DNA from: JAQBVV01 sp965249205
GTDB lineage: Bacteria; Acidobacteriota; Vicinamibacteria; Vicinamibacterales; UBA2999
Reading direction: 5' to 3'
Length of the DNA stretch: 64,000 nucleotides
Assembly: GCA_965249205.1 (NCBI GenBank)
Contig: CBDFLL010000004.1
Coordinates: 310,001 to 374,000 of the forward strand
The notes beneath the pieces are model-generated. The model made no database searches. It was not told where the DNA came from and saw only the letters and a list, made by a program, of their open reading frames with translations. Position numbers and translations under genes: made by a program. Positions 1 through 9,045 of this stretch are shown here, one piece after another (position 1 is the stretch's first letter; every line of letters starts with the position of its first letter).

Positions 1-1484
1 TGCAGGATCTGCCAGCCGCGGCGACCCCGGCTGGGACCGCGGCGGCCGACGGGTTTCTGTCCGGCATGGGTGAGTCGTTCGCGGGCTTCGGGCAGCAGAT
101 CGGCCAGACGTTCGCGCGGGCGCTGGAAGGCGGCGGCGGGTTCCTCGGGGCGACCCAGTCGCTCGGCGTGCAGGCGGGCGACCGGCTCGGGACGTCCCTG
201 TCCGAGGGATTGAGCACGAAGATGGCCGCGGAAACGGGGTTCCTCAGCAAGGGCCTCGGCAAGGTGCTCGGCGACGCAGCCGGGATGGCGATCCCGCTGA
301 TTGGACCGGTGATCGGGTCGCTCGTCGGCAAGCTCTTCAGTCTCGGTGGCCCCTCGGAGGCGGAGCTGGCGGGCCGACAGGTGGCTGGCCGCTTCCGCCA
401 AGGCCTCCTCGCCGAGCTGAACCCGGCGCAGATGGCGGAGGTGCAGCAGGCGATTCAGGGCGCGTGGAAGGGCAACGAAATCGGGGCGGCGACGGTCATC
501 GCGATCCGCGATGCGTATCTCGCCGCTGGCGCGAGCGCAGAGGAAGCGTTGGAGGTCGTTGACCGCCTCTGGAGAGCGGAGCAGGAGGGCGGCGCGGCGG
601 TTCAGCAGGTCATTGACGAGATCACCCAGACCATCGCGACCGAGTTGACGCCGACGATCGAGGCGAGCGGCGAGGCGTTCGAGGAGGTCACCGCGGCCGG
701 GCGTGGGGCGTTCGCGGGCTTGACCACCACGATCGACCGGATGCAGGCCAAGATCGCGAACACCGACTCCCTCGAGCGGATGGCCGCCGAGTTCCGGAAG
801 GCCAGTGAGGGGAGCACCTACAACCTGGGCACCATTCTGCGCGAGGCCGAGTCGCTGACCGACTCGCTGGGCAGCACGCATCCGGCGGTGGTGCAGATGC
901 AGGGCCTCATCCGAGACGCCAGCGAGACGGGCGTCTGGGACTTTGGGCAGATGGCGCTCGCGATTGGCGCCATGAAGGACGAGATGGCGACGCCGATCGT
1001 GATCCCGGTCACGCCGGTGCTGACGGGCATGATCGATCCGGGCCGGGAGGGCAACGACCGGTTGTCCCCGTCGAATTTCCGCACGCGGGAGGCGTGGGAG
1101 GCGAACTGGCTGGAGCGGAACCCGGGCGACGCGCATCGGGCCGACGAGGCCCTGGGCGGGCACCAGTTCGCGGACGGGACGGGCGGCCTCCGGCAGTTCA
1201 GTCCGTTCGGGACGCCCGCGTGGCTCCACGGCGAGGAAGAGGTGCTGACCCGCCAGCAGGGCCAAGGCGTGGCCACGATGGTGGGCGCCCAGCTCGAGAA
1301 CGCGCGGGCGCAGTTCGCGGTGGCGTCCAGGCACATGGAGACGGCCGGGGCAGGGATGGCCGGCGCGGCGGGTCTGGGGGCGCCCATCGTCGTCCACCTG
1401 CACACCCACATTGACGGTCGGCGGGCCGCAGAGGCGGTCGTGCGCCGGATTCCCGGCGTGCTGGCGGTGCACGGGGTGGCCTGA
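1..1484 (+). CDS. Phage tail tape-measure protein, C-terminal part (5' end outside window)
   Basis: Probable C-terminal portion of a tail tape-measure protein, which sets tail length and threads the tail tube in siphophages. The reading frame is open from base 3, well upstream of the first ATG at 66, so the gene is cut by the window edge. From that ATG, a glycine-rich hydrophobic stretch lies near residues 70-95 and helical, Ala/Glu-rich sequence follows. Near residue 380 comes the motif GTPAWLHGEEEVLTRQQGQ, typical of the end of tape-measure proteins. The C-terminal LHTHIDGRRAAEAVV segment is also seen in that family. The stop overlaps the next gene's ATG by one base. Family assignment rests on the C-terminal motif and tail-gene context. 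Confidence 0.75.
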   Translation, partial: QDLPAAATPAGTAAADGFLSGMGESFAGFGQQIGQTFARALEGGGGFLGATQSLGVQAGDRLGTSLSEGLSTKMAAETGFLSKGLGKVLGDAAGMAIPLIGPVIGSLVGKLFSLGGPSEAELAGRQVAGRFRQGLLAELNPAQMAEVQQAIQGAWKGNEIGAATVIAIRDAYLAAGASAEEALEVVDRLWRAEQEGGAAVQQVIDEITQTIATELTPTIEASGEAFEEVTAAGRGAFAGLTTTIDRMQAKIANTDSLERMAAEFRKASEGSTYNLGTILREAESLTDSLGSTHPAVVQMQGLIRDASETGVWDFGQMALAIGAMKDEMATPIVIPVTPVLTGMIDPGREGNDRLSPSNFRTREAWEANWLERNPGDAHRADEALGGHQFADGTGGLRQFSPFGTPAWLHGEEEVLTRQQGQGVATMVGAQLENARAQFAVASRHMETAGAGMAGAAGLGAPIVVHLHTHIDGRRAAEAVVRRIPGVLAVHGVA

Positions 1485-2908
1485 TGGCGGTCACGATCAC
1501 GGTGACCGGTGTCGACCGCACGGCCGCGTGGGACCGCACGGGCGAGTTGAGCTACGAGGACCTGCTGAACGGCCGCAACACGCTGCGCGTGCGGCTGTTC
1601 GACCGGGTCGGCGGGTTCCGACCGGAGGACGGGCAAGAGGTTATCGTGCTGGAAGACGGCACGCGGCGCTTCGGCGGCATGCTCGTCGAGCCGGAGGAAT
1701 ACGAAGAACCCGGCACCGGGGTCCTGAGGTTCGACGCATCGGCCGTGGACTTCTCGGCGATCGCGGACCGGCATCTGGTGGCACGGGTGTACGAGCACCA
1801 GACGCTCAAGGCGATCGTGCTCGACATCGTGGCGCACGACGTGGCGGGCGAAGGACTCGACACGCGCGGCGTGGAGACGGGCCCCACGATTGACAAGGCG
1901 GTCTTCAACTGGGTGCCGGCCTCGCAGGCGTTCAACGAGCTGAGCGAGCTCGCCGGGATGGCGTGGTGGGTCGATGCCTCCAAGGTGCTGCATTTCCGTG
2001 AGCGGACGTCGATCGCGGCTCCGGCACCGCTCGATGGCTCCACGGCCCTGCTCGGGACGGTCCGGGTGCGACCGAACCGGGAGCAGTACCGGAATCGCCA
2101 GATCGTGCGGGCGGGCACGGACCTGACCGACGCGCGGACGGAGCCGTTTTCCGGGGATGAGGAGCGGCGCACGTTTACGACGAGCTTCAAGGTCGGCACG
2201 GTGCCCACCGTGGAGGTGAACAGCGTCAGCAAGACGGTGGGGATCCGCGGCGTGGATACGGGCAGGGACTGGTACTGGTCGAAAGGGACGACCGAAATCT
2301 CGCAGGACGAGTCCGGGGCTGTGCTCACCGGCACCGACCTCCTCGAGGTCACCTATCAGGGCATGTTCCCGATCATCGTCGATGCGACGGCGGATAGCGA
2401 GGTGGTTGCTCGGCAGGCGATCGAAGGCGGCACGGGTATGTACACACGCGTGGAGAACCGGCCCAACATCGACTCGTTTGCGATGGCGACAGAGGCGGTT
2501 GAAGCGATGCTCGCGCGCTACGGCTCGATTGGACGTGTCGTCACCTGCCAGACGCGGTCGGCTGGCTTCGCGGCCGGACAGTTGGTCGAGGTGACGTTCC
2601 CCTCGCACGGCATCAGCGCCGAGGAGTTCTTGATCGACTCGGTGTCGGCGGTGGTGAACGAAGACGCGGACGAACTCTGGTACACGGTGAACGCCATTGC
2701 GGGCGACCCGTATGGCGGGTGGCAGGCGTACTTCCGCCGGCTCGCGCAGGTCGGACGGCAGTTTGTCATTCGGGAGGACGAGGTGGTGGCGCTGTTGCGC
2801 AGCATCACGGACCCGGTCGTGGCCGCGGAAGACCTGGGCGAAGTGGACGCGCACACGCCCCTCACGCGGATCGGCAACGCGCCGATCGGCTTCAGTGTGG
2901 TCGCATGA
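1484..2908 (+). CDS. Phage tail hub / baseplate-like protein
   Basis: 474-residue protein directly after the tape-measure gene, the usual slot for distal-tail or tail-hub proteins. The N-terminal 100 residues are beta-rich (MAVTITVTGVDRTAAW), resembling the hub fold that begins gp27/Tal-like proteins. The middle has the NELSELAGMAWWVDASKVLH segment, typical of hub proteins. It probably sits at the tail tip below the tape measure. It starts at an ATG overlapping the previous stop (TGATG) and ends in ATGA overlap with the next gene, so translation is coupled. Assignment is by position and recognisable fragments; there is no catalytic motif. Confidence 0.6.
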   Translation: MAVTITVTGVDRTAAWDRTGELSYEDLLNGRNTLRVRLFDRVGGFRPEDGQEVIVLEDGTRRFGGMLVEPEEYEEPGTGVLRFDASAVDFSAIADRHLVARVYEHQTLKAIVLDIVAHDVAGEGLDTRGVETGPTIDKAVFNWVPASQAFNELSELAGMAWWVDASKVLHFRERTSIAAPAPLDGSTALLGTVRVRPNREQYRNRQIVRAGTDLTDARTEPFSGDEERRTFTTSFKVGTVPTVEVNSVSKTVGIRGVDTGRDWYWSKGTTEISQDESGAVLTGTDLLEVTYQGMFPIIVDATADSEVVARQAIEGGTGMYTRVENRPNIDSFAMATEAVEAMLARYGSIGRVVTCQTRSAGFAAGQLVEVTFPSHGISAEEFLIDSVSAVVNEDADELWYTVNAIAGDPYGGWQAYFRRLAQVGRQFVIREDEVVALLRSITDPVVAAEDLGEVDAHTPLTRIGNAPIGFSVVA

Positions 2909-3393
2909 CGGATCTGCAGGCCCCGTGTGTGGCACGCGTCAATGTCGTGGTGGAGACATGGGACGTCAGCACGCCAGCACTCGAGGCCGCCGCCAGGGCC
3001 GGGCGGGGACGGTTGGTGCGTCGTGAGCGACGGCACAACCTTGTCACCACGGCGGGCCTGAATCTGCTGCGCGATCGGCTCTCTGGATCCGGGGATGCGT
3101 TGTCGCACTTTGCGGTTGGAATGGGGAGCACGCCCGTGGCGCTGGGGGACACGGCGCTTGACACCGAGGTCTTCCGGGACACGTTCACGCAGACCGTGCC
3201 GGGGAGTACCCAGCTAGTCTACCGGTACTACCTGGGGCCGAGCAGTGCCAACGGAAACACGCTGGCCGAGGCGGGGTTGCTGAACGCGGCGGCGGCGGGC
3301 GACCTGTATGCGCGGATCGTGCTGGGCAGCACGATCGTCAAGACCAGCGCCATTGCGGTCACCTTTGGGTGGACGCTGTCGTGGAGTAACTGA
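2905..3393 (+). CDS. Phage tail-associated structural protein
   Basis: 162-residue protein. The ATG at 2905 was chosen because it overlaps the previous stop as ATGA; the open frame upstream is only a shadow of the hub gene. It contains NLVTTAGLNLLRDRLSG followed by AVGMGSTPVALGDTAL and TEVFRDTF. This arrangement is common in small phage tail-fibre or tail-appendage proteins, where a conserved N-terminal beta domain precedes a variable tip. No enzymatic motif is visible. It probably decorates the tail tip. The exact role is unknown. Confidence 0.55.
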   Translation: MTDLQAPCVARVNVVVETWDVSTPALEAAARAGRGRLVRRERRHNLVTTAGLNLLRDRLSGSGDALSHFAVGMGSTPVALGDTALDTEVFRDTFTQTVPGSTQLVYRYYLGPSSANGNTLAEAGLLNAAAAGDLYARIVLGSTIVKTSAIAVTFGWTLSWSN

Positions 3394-4169
3394 TGGGCAC
3401 GCTCTGGGTAGCGGACGACGAGCAAACGGCGGCGCGCCGGAATCGCGAGGCGATCCTGCGAGCCATCACGGGCGTGCCGATCTACGACGTGGACGATGCG
3501 CTGTCGGTGACGCTGACACCGGTCGTGACGCGTGCGGAGCTGGGCAGCAGCATCGGCGACGTCTGGGCGGTGCCGTCTGGCATTGCCGCCGCGGTGGTGA
3601 CGAAGATCGCAATCACCAACACGGACAGCAGCGCGCACGCGGTGAGCCTCTATCTGATCGAGCCGGGTCAGACGGTCGCCTCGGTGGCGCGGTCGATTGT
3701 TCTGGACACGGTCCAGCCGGGCGAGACGGTCACGATCGGGGTGCCGATCGTGTTGGATGCCGAGGCGACGATTCGAGGCTTGGCGGCGTCGGGGTCGGTG
3801 GTGGGTGTCACGGTGACGGCCCTGACGTTTGACGATCAGCCAACCGGGTTGGCGCTGAAGGTCGTCGAGGGCGTCGCGCTCACGGGGGCGTTGGCGACGC
3901 TGTACACGGCACCGGCGGGCGAGCAGGCGATCGTGCTGAGCGCGCTGATCTGCAACACGGATAGCACCTCACGCAGGCCCGAGGTGCACGTGGTGCCCAG
4001 TGGCGGCTCGGCGGACGTGGACAACCAGGTGTGGAAGGACGCCCTGGTGAGCAAGGAAACCGCGAACGTCGCTGGGGGCGAGTCGCTGGCGGCCGGGGAC
4101 TTCATTCAGGGGAAGGCATCGGTGACGTCGGTGGTCAGTGCCCGCTTGAGCATCGTGGAGGTGGCGTAG
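3393..4169 (+). CDS. Phage-cluster hypothetical beta-rich protein
   Basis: 258 residues, starting at an ATG that overlaps the preceding TGA by one base. After a short charged helical N-terminus (VADDEQTAARRNREAIL) the protein consists of two similar beta-sandwich-like halves. Each carries an ITNTDSSAHAVSLYLIEPGQ-like or ICNTDSTSRRPEVHVVPSG motif, suggesting an internal duplication of about 110 residues. Such repeats are typical of tail or appendage proteins. I do not recognise a named family; structural role is inferred from position. Confidence 0.55.
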   Translation: MGTLWVADDEQTAARRNREAILRAITGVPIYDVDDALSVTLTPVVTRAELGSSIGDVWAVPSGIAAAVVTKIAITNTDSSAHAVSLYLIEPGQTVASVARSIVLDTVQPGETVTIGVPIVLDAEATIRGLAASGSVVGVTVTALTFDDQPTGLALKVVEGVALTGALATLYTAPAGEQAIVLSALICNTDSTSRRPEVHVVPSGGSADVDNQVWKDALVSKETANVAGGESLAAGDFIQGKASVTSVVSARLSIVEVA

Positions 4170-4498
4170 TGTTGGGAGGCATTTCCCGGTCGGGGTTCCA
4201 GGCGGCGGCCAACGCGGTGTGGTCGCTGGTGGCGGTCGCGTCGCGGACGGTGGTAGCGATCAATTCCATCCAGTACGGATCGATCACGCTGACGGATCCT
4301 GAAACCTCTGACACGGCGACCATCACATCAGTCACCACCTCAAAAGCCGTGCTGTTGTTCCTTGGGGCGCGCACGAACGGCATCGGCGGGACGCCATCGA
4401 TCACGCTCACCAACAGCACGACCGTGACGGCGACTCGGCTGGATGGGGCGTCGGGCTACACGACGGTCGTCTCCTTCGTCGTACTGGAGTTCCTATGA
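4169..4498 (+). CDS. Phage-cluster small structural protein
   Basis: 109 residues. The GTG start at 4169 overlaps the preceding TAG, keeping the overlap pattern of the cluster; the longer upstream frame is antisense-like noise. Composition is low in charge and rich in Thr, Ser, Val and Gly (ITLTDPETSDTATITSVTTS), as in beta-fibrous tip proteins. No cysteine pair, signal peptide or catalytic motif is seen. Role in tail tip or fibre is inferred only from its neighbours. Confidence 0.5.
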   Translation: MLGGISRSGFQAAANAVWSLVAVASRTVVAINSIQYGSITLTDPETSDTATITSVTTSKAVLLFLGARTNGIGGTPSITLTNSTTVTATRLDGASGYTTVVSFVVLEFL

Positions 4499-4908
4499 TG
4501 CAGTGGTACGCCTACACCGACGACATGACGGGGCGCGTGCGCAGTACGTTGTACGCCGCGCGCCGTCCCAGCCCACGACCGGGCACCACGATTCGCACGG
4601 TCTCGGGCGACATGGCTGGCCTGCGGTGGACTGCCGGCGACACATACGTCCCCATCACCAGTCGACGCATCCCCCTTGAAGAATTCCTGGATCGGATCAC
4701 GATCGAGGAACACGCAGCGTTCGAGACGCTGATGGAATCCAGCGCGACAGCCCGCGCATGGTGGGCACGGCTCAACGCGCGCCGGACGGTGAACCTCGAC
4801 CGCGAGGAAATGGTGAGGGGATGGGCGTTCGTGAAGTCAGCCGGCGTGCCGTCGATCTGGCCGGACGAGGCCATGGCCGATGCACGCATCGCGGAGCTGC
4901 TGGCGTGA
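4498..4908 (+). CDS. Phage-cluster hypothetical protein
   Basis: 136 residues from the ATG at 4498, which overlaps the TGA of the previous gene; an in-frame ATG also lies at 4495. The N-terminal third is beta-like (MQWYAYTDDMTGRVRSTLY) and the C-terminal half is helical with conserved-looking Trp residues (ARAWWARLNARRTVNLDREE). No family recognised. It sits between the beta-rich tip proteins and the lysis genes, where chaperone-type or tip-assembly proteins often occur, but nothing in the sequence proves this. Confidence 0.5.
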   Translation: MQWYAYTDDMTGRVRSTLYAARRPSPRPGTTIRTVSGDMAGLRWTAGDTYVPITSRRIPLEEFLDRITIEEHAAFETLMESSATARAWWARLNARRTVNLDREEMVRGWAFVKSAGVPSIWPDEAMADARIAELLA

Positions 4909-5282
4909 GCGATGCCGTCACCCGCGACGAACTCGCAGTGCTGTCAGGTCACCTGGAGAGCAAGATCGACTCGATGCGCAGCGAGTTGAGTAAAGACCTT
5001 CGCGCGTTGACGGAGAAGGTCGGCCAGCAAAATGGCCGGGTCGGGAAGACCGAGGCACGCATCCGAGACATCGAAAAGGACCGAGAGGTGCGCGATGCCG
5101 TCCAGGAGGCGATTGCCCAGGAGCGGCAACTGGCCATGAAGACGACGGCGCGTGCGCTGGTTGATGAGCACGGATGGTCCCGCATTGCGGCGTCAGCCGC
5201 CGCCGCGATCGCGGCGCTGGCCGCGGCATCCGAGGGGTGGCATGCGCTCGGCGCATACCTGCGGTCTGTTCTGACGCCATGA
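4905..5282 (+). CDS. Phage coiled-coil protein with C-terminal membrane segment (holin-like candidate)
   Basis: 125 residues from a GTG at 4905 that overlaps the upstream stop as GTGA. Residues about 8-60 form a heptad-rich coiled coil (LESKIDSMRSELSKDLRALT). A hydrophobic Ala-rich segment (IAASAAAAIAALAAA) near residues 90-108 is the only membrane-compatible stretch. A coiled coil with one C-terminal membrane anchor immediately before the endolysin resembles XhlA-type or other lysis-accessory proteins. Holin function is an inference from gene order; family membership is unproven. Confidence 0.5.
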   Translation: MSDAVTRDELAVLSGHLESKIDSMRSELSKDLRALTEKVGQQNGRVGKTEARIRDIEKDREVRDAVQEAIAQERQLAMKTTARALVDEHGWSRIAASAAAAIAALAAASEGWHALGAYLRSVLTP

Positions 5283-5604
5283 TCACCGACGACCAGCTCA
5301 TCGACGCCGTACTCCGTCGCGAGTTGCCCCCGGGGGTGACCTGGGACCAGTCGAGGGCGTTGCGAAAGGCGTCTGATAGGGGCGGCTGGACGCGTGGCGG
5401 GATTACGGCGACGAGTTGGGGACGGCACAAGGGTTTCGGCCGACAGGCGACCCGCGCCGCGCTGGATGCCATCACGGAGGCCGAGGCTCGCGCGTTCTAT
5501 CAGCAGCTCTACCTCGCGCCGTTCGCCGCGTATCCCGACTGGCTACGGCACGTGCTGATCGACTTCGGCGTGACATCGTCGCACCGCGCCGTCTTTAGGG
5601 CGCT

Positions 5605-6648
5605 CGTGCTTATCCGGTTGTTTCAGCAAGCCACCACCGGTAGTGTATCGGCGTGGCGCGCCCGTCGTTTCCGAAGAATCTCCGGGAGTTTCAGCGGCAA
5701 TTTGCGACCGCCGAGGCCTGTCAGGACTACTTGGCGGCGTGCCGCTGGCCGGACGGCTTTGTGTGTCCCCGGTGCCGGCACGCGCGCGGCTATCACCTGA
5801 CCACACACCGGCGCTGGCAATGTGCGGCGTGCCGGTATCAGGTGTCGCTGACCGCCGGGACGATTCTCCACAACACGAAGACGCCGCTCCTGGTGTGGTT
5901 CTGGGCGGCCTATTTGACGGTTACCGACAAGCGGGGCCTCTCGGCGCTCCTGCTGCAGCGGCAGTTGGGCCTGCGGCGGTACGAAACGGCGTGGCTGCTG
6001 TTGCACAAGCTGCGGCGCGCGATGGTGAACGCGGGGCGGGAGCCCTTGTACGGCGACGTGGAGATCGATGACACCTGGGTGGGCGCGCCCCAGGCCGGCC
6101 TGCGCGGCAGTCGCCAACTCAAGGGGCGGAAAGCCGCGCTGGTGCTGGTGGCGGTGGAACGACGCGGGGATCGGTCGGGTCGGGTCCGCATGTCCGTGAT
6201 CCCGAACTTCAAACAATCGACGATGCTCGCGTTCGTCACTCACCACATTGCGCCGGGGGCGACGGTCTACACCGACGGGCTGAAAAGTTTCGATGGGCTC
6301 CAGGCCGCTGACGTGAGACACGTCGCCCGCCCGCAACCGATCCGGAGCGCCCTGCACAGGGGGGTGCCCTCCGTCGTGCCTTTGGCCGACCGCGTCATCG
6401 GCAATTGCCAACAGTGGTTGATTGGCACGCACCACGGCGTCAGTAAGGCGCAACTACAGGTCTACCTCGATGAGTTCGTGTTTCGGCACAATCGGCGGCG
6501 GCACCCGATGGCCGCCTTTCAGACCCTGCTGGGCCTGGGGACCGGACGGACGCCCACGCCCGCCCGACGGATTCGCGGCGCGCAGGACGTGCGCCCCCCA
6601 GGCTGATCGCAAGATATAGGGGTTAGCTGAAACAACCGGATAAGCACG
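5605..6648 (+). mobile_element. IS1595-family insertion sequence, copy 1
   Basis: 1044-bp element bounded by 23-bp inverted ends starting CGTGCTTATCCGG. The 8-bp sequence AGGGCGCT occurs at 5597-5604 and again at 6649-6656, the target duplication length typical of IS1595. It holds one transposase gene. An equally long copy in opposite orientation lies at 29486-30529, differing at about three amino acids. The element interrupts the endolysin gene in the sense direction. Confidence 0.92.
5653..6606 (+). CDS. IS1595-family (ISXO2-like) transposase
   Basis: 317-residue DDE transposase. The N-terminal third carries a zinc ribbon (CPRCRHARGYHLTTH then CAACRYQ) that probably binds the element ends. 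The catalytic domain follows with DVEIDDTWVG (first acidic residues), VYTDGLKSF (second Asp) and the C-terminal FRHNRRRHPMAAFQTLL segment of the ISXO2 domain. Length fits the family. It is complete and has no frameshift, so copy 1 looks active or recently active. Confidence 0.92.
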   Translation: MARPSFPKNLREFQRQFATAEACQDYLAACRWPDGFVCPRCRHARGYHLTTHRRWQCAACRYQVSLTAGTILHNTKTPLLVWFWAAYLTVTDKRGLSALLLQRQLGLRRYETAWLLLHKLRRAMVNAGREPLYGDVEIDDTWVGAPQAGLRGSRQLKGRKAALVLVAVERRGDRSGRVRMSVIPNFKQSTMLAFVTHHIAPGATVYTDGLKSFDGLQAADVRHVARPQPIRSALHRGVPSVVPLADRVIGNCQQWLIGTHHGVSKAQLQVYLDEFVFRHNRRRHPMAAFQTLLGLGTGRTPTPARRIRGAQDVRPPG

Positions 6649-6987
6649 AGGGCGCTACAGCGGGCACTCCGCGATTGCGGCCATGCCGTCGGTCGGATTG
6701 ATGGCGTGCCAGGCGCGAAGACAAAGGCTGCGCTTGCCGCTGTGACCGATCAGCGTCGGCTCTACCTCGGCGTGATTGAGCACCGTGCCCGGTACTACTT
6801 GTCACTGGCGAAGGACAAACACGTCAAGGCGTTCATTCGCGCGCATCCTGACACGCAGTTGAGGAACGCCCTCGGGTGGCTCGCGCGGTGCCTGCCGTTC
6901 GTGTACGAGGCGCCGGCGTGAAGGGGCGACACGAGACTGGAGGGATCCACTGATGAGCGATGGCATGGGACACGTCGAGGGAACGCG

Positions 6988-7584
6988 ATGAAATACGTAC
7001 CAGTCGCCGGCACGAACGCCGGCATGCAAGAGCACGCGTGGAATCGCGAGGGCTCGCTGTTTGCACTGTTCATGCGAGATCACGGCTTCGAGTGGTGCGG
7101 CACAGCGTTCGGGTTCTGGAGTACGGCCCTGGCCGGCACGTTCTTCACGGGCAGCGGTCACCTGGCGTGGCAGTTCGGCGCGAAGCAGCTACAGGAACAC
7201 CTCAACGCGCTGGCCTACGAGGACCGGAACATCTGGGCGCACTCATGGGGCGGGGCGGTCGTGGCGTATCTCCTGGCGGACCCAAAGACCGAGCGGGTGC
7301 GGTCGGTCGTGACGATCGACACGCCGCTACAGCGCAGGCTCGACCCGGTGTGGTACGCCGGGAAGCACAACCGCGACTATCACGAGCATCTGTTCTCCAA
7401 AGGGTGGGGGTCACGGATTCGGTTTATCGCGCAGCGCGGCCGCCCGATGCGCGAGATGCCGTGGGCGGACCGGAACACGAACATCACGGGCGGGCATTCG
7501 GGCATGCTCAACCGACAGCAGTTCATGCCGCAGGCGGCGCCGGTTGGTCATCGCGTCAGGACGCTCGATCGGAAGGCCGCGTGA
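6988..7584 (+). CDS. Phage-cluster alpha/beta hydrolase (lipase/esterase-like)
   Basis: 198 residues. The nucleophile elbow is AHSWGGAVVAYLL near residue 83-95, with the usual small residues around Ser. A later GGHSGML supplies a candidate catalytic His, and VRSVVTIDTPLQ carries a plausible acidic residue. This is the layout of a small serine hydrolase. It lies right after the endolysin gene, where some phages carry a second lytic enzyme that cuts outer-envelope ester bonds. No signal peptide is visible. A 12-codon open frame (6953-6991) ends in ATGA overlap with its start and has a good GGAGG-like ribosome site, so translation may be coupled. Confidence 0.65.
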   Translation: MKYVPVAGTNAGMQEHAWNREGSLFALFMRDHGFEWCGTAFGFWSTALAGTFFTGSGHLAWQFGAKQLQEHLNALAYEDRNIWAHSWGGAVVAYLLADPKTERVRSVVTIDTPLQRRLDPVWYAGKHNRDYHEHLFSKGWGSRIRFIAQRGRPMREMPWADRNTNITGGHSGMLNRQQFMPQAAPVGHRVRTLDRKAA

Positions 7585-7832
7585 AAGGCGTCGCGTTCAC
7601 CGAGCCGCCGCCACATCTAATGGCCGACGCCGCGAAGGTTATCGCTGAGCTGTCGAAAGGACTACCGCGAGGTGCCACGGGCGGCATCGTCGGCGTGGCC
7701 ACCGACAGCGGGATGAACGCGGCCGTCGTCCATCGAGTCGGCCGCAGCCGTCACTTCGAGGTGGCGACGTGGATCGGCAAAGAGTGGGGCTCGAAGGTGA
7801 CCGGCGGCGGCGCGGTCAACGTGGCGTGGTAG
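7581..7832 (+). CDS. Phage-cluster small hypothetical protein
   Basis: 83 residues from a GTG at 7581 overlapping the previous stop (GTGA), consistent with the cluster's coupling style. The sequence has a central IVGVATDSGMNAAVVHRVG segment and a Trp-containing C-terminus; no known motif. It is the last gene of the phage-like run before the sequence turns into unassigned DNA and an IS3 element, so it may be the end of the phage cluster or be followed by lost genes. Confidence 0.5.
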   Translation: MKGVAFTEPPPHLMADAAKVIAELSKGLPRGATGGIVGVATDSGMNAAVVHRVGRSRHFEVATWIGKEWGSKVTGGGAVNVAW

Positions 7833-8153
7833 CAGGCTGAGAGACGGCCCGTGGTCAGTCTATGTGCTGGGACCAGCGATCACCCCGGTCGCTGGAGGGC
7901 GCAGACCGATCACGGGCTGGCGTTCATTCACTCGGCCGCTAGATCGCTGAACTGCGAAATCTTCACGGCGCCGCCGTCAGGGAACCGCGCGACGAGACGA
8001 GACGGTCGGTGTTCATGGTCTTGTCTCCTTATTACACGGTGTTCAACTATGTCCACAGTGGTTTCATTGAGGGTGAGCGAAACGTAACCCCAGAGATCAG
8101 TGGAGTTGACCGGGAGTTCCATGCCGTTTTGCCTGCCCCAGATGGACCCCCCT
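7833..8153. other. Unassigned stretch between phage cluster and IS3 element
   Basis: About 320 bases. A minus-strand frame at 7928-8122 (64 codons, containing DLWGYVSLTLNETTVDIVEH) has a protein-like composition but no recognisable family and no clear ribosome site, so I do not call it a gene. No tRNA, strong repeat or terminator was seen. Confidence 0.4.
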
Positions 8154-8167
8154 CGTAAGCTTCCCCG

Positions 8168-9045
8168 TCAAGTAGACAGTCCGAAAGGAGACGCGCCGCC
8201 TGATGTGGGCCTCGGCAGAAACGTAAGCGGCGGCACCCGGCCGAGGCTATCGTGGGGCCGCTCGCGGTTGTAGACGTGGAGCCAGGTGTCGGTCAGTGCC
8301 CGCAGTTCGGCGACCGACTCGACGAGATGCGCGTTGAGGACCTCCGTCCGATACGTGCGGTTGAAGCGTTCAATGTAGGCGTTCTGGTCGGGCTTGCCCG
8401 GCTGGATGTAGTGAATGGCCACGCCGTGGTCCGTGCACCAATCGACGAACGGCTGGGCCGTAAACTCCGGACCATTGTCGATGCGGATCGCCGACGGGCA
8501 GCCATGCACGGCCACCAGCTGGTCGAGTTCTCGTGTGACACGGCGACTCGGCAGCGACACCCCCATGGCGATCTCCAGCGCTTCCCGATTCCCTTCGTCG
8601 AGCATGGTGAGCACGCGGATCCGCCGACCGTCGTACAACGTGTCGCTCATGAAGTCGAGCGCCCACGTGCGATTCAGTACGGGCGGCGCCGCCAGCGGCT
8701 GCCGGGGCCGCTTCGGCACGCGCCGGGTCGTTCGGCGCGGCAGATTTGGATGTGTTTGTGGTTCCACACGCGCCCCTCGGTGCGCATCCGATCAAAGAGC
8801 TTCCAGAAGCCCCACCGGGGATACCGCACCACCACATCCGTCAGCGCCGCGATCACGACGGCATCACGTCGACTCGCCGGCACTGGAGGCCGATAGAACG
8901 CCGCCCGCGACAACCTCACCACGCGACAGGCTCGCTGCACCGGCAGCTGGTGCTCGGTCACGAGCACCGTGGCGACCTGTCGCTTCGCGGACGGCCCTAC
9001 CGCTTTCGGCTGAGGACATCCTTGATGGCTGCGTTCTCCAAGGCC
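8168..9045 (-). pseudogene. IS3-family transposase OrfB, frameshifted
   Basis: The N-terminal part (SAKRQVATVLVTEHQLPVQ, then LSRAAFYRPPV and YPRWGFWKLFDRMR) and the C-terminal DDE core (NRTWALDFMSD, IRIDNGPEFTAQ, YIERFNRTYRTEV) lie in different frames. The break is at about 8745-8755, right after WNHKHI. Compared with family members, about ten residues between WNHK and NLPRRT are missing, so a short deletion of non-multiple-of-three length explains the frameshift. The catalytic residues themselves remain, but no full-length OrfAB can be made, so the element is probably immobile on its own. Confidence 0.8.

Larger units (their letters stand above)
5279..6921 (+). pseudogene. Phage endolysin (GH108-like lysozyme plus peptidoglycan-binding domain), split by an IS1595-family element
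   Basis: The gene starts at ATG 5279 (ATGA overlap) and reads to 5604, then resumes at 6657 and ends at 6921. Removing the IS and one copy of its 8-bp target repeat restores one frame of 196 codons. The N-terminal half has DRGGWTRGGIT, matching the Gly-Gly-x-Thr-x-x-Gly-Ile-Thr motif of GH108 phage lysozymes. The rejoined half reads RALQRALRDCGHAVGRIDG and VPGAKTKAALAAV, the usual pattern of the C-terminal peptidoglycan-binding domain. As it stands the product would be truncated after the lysozyme part with an IS-derived tail, so the lysis function is probably lost unless the element excises precisely. Confidence 0.85.
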
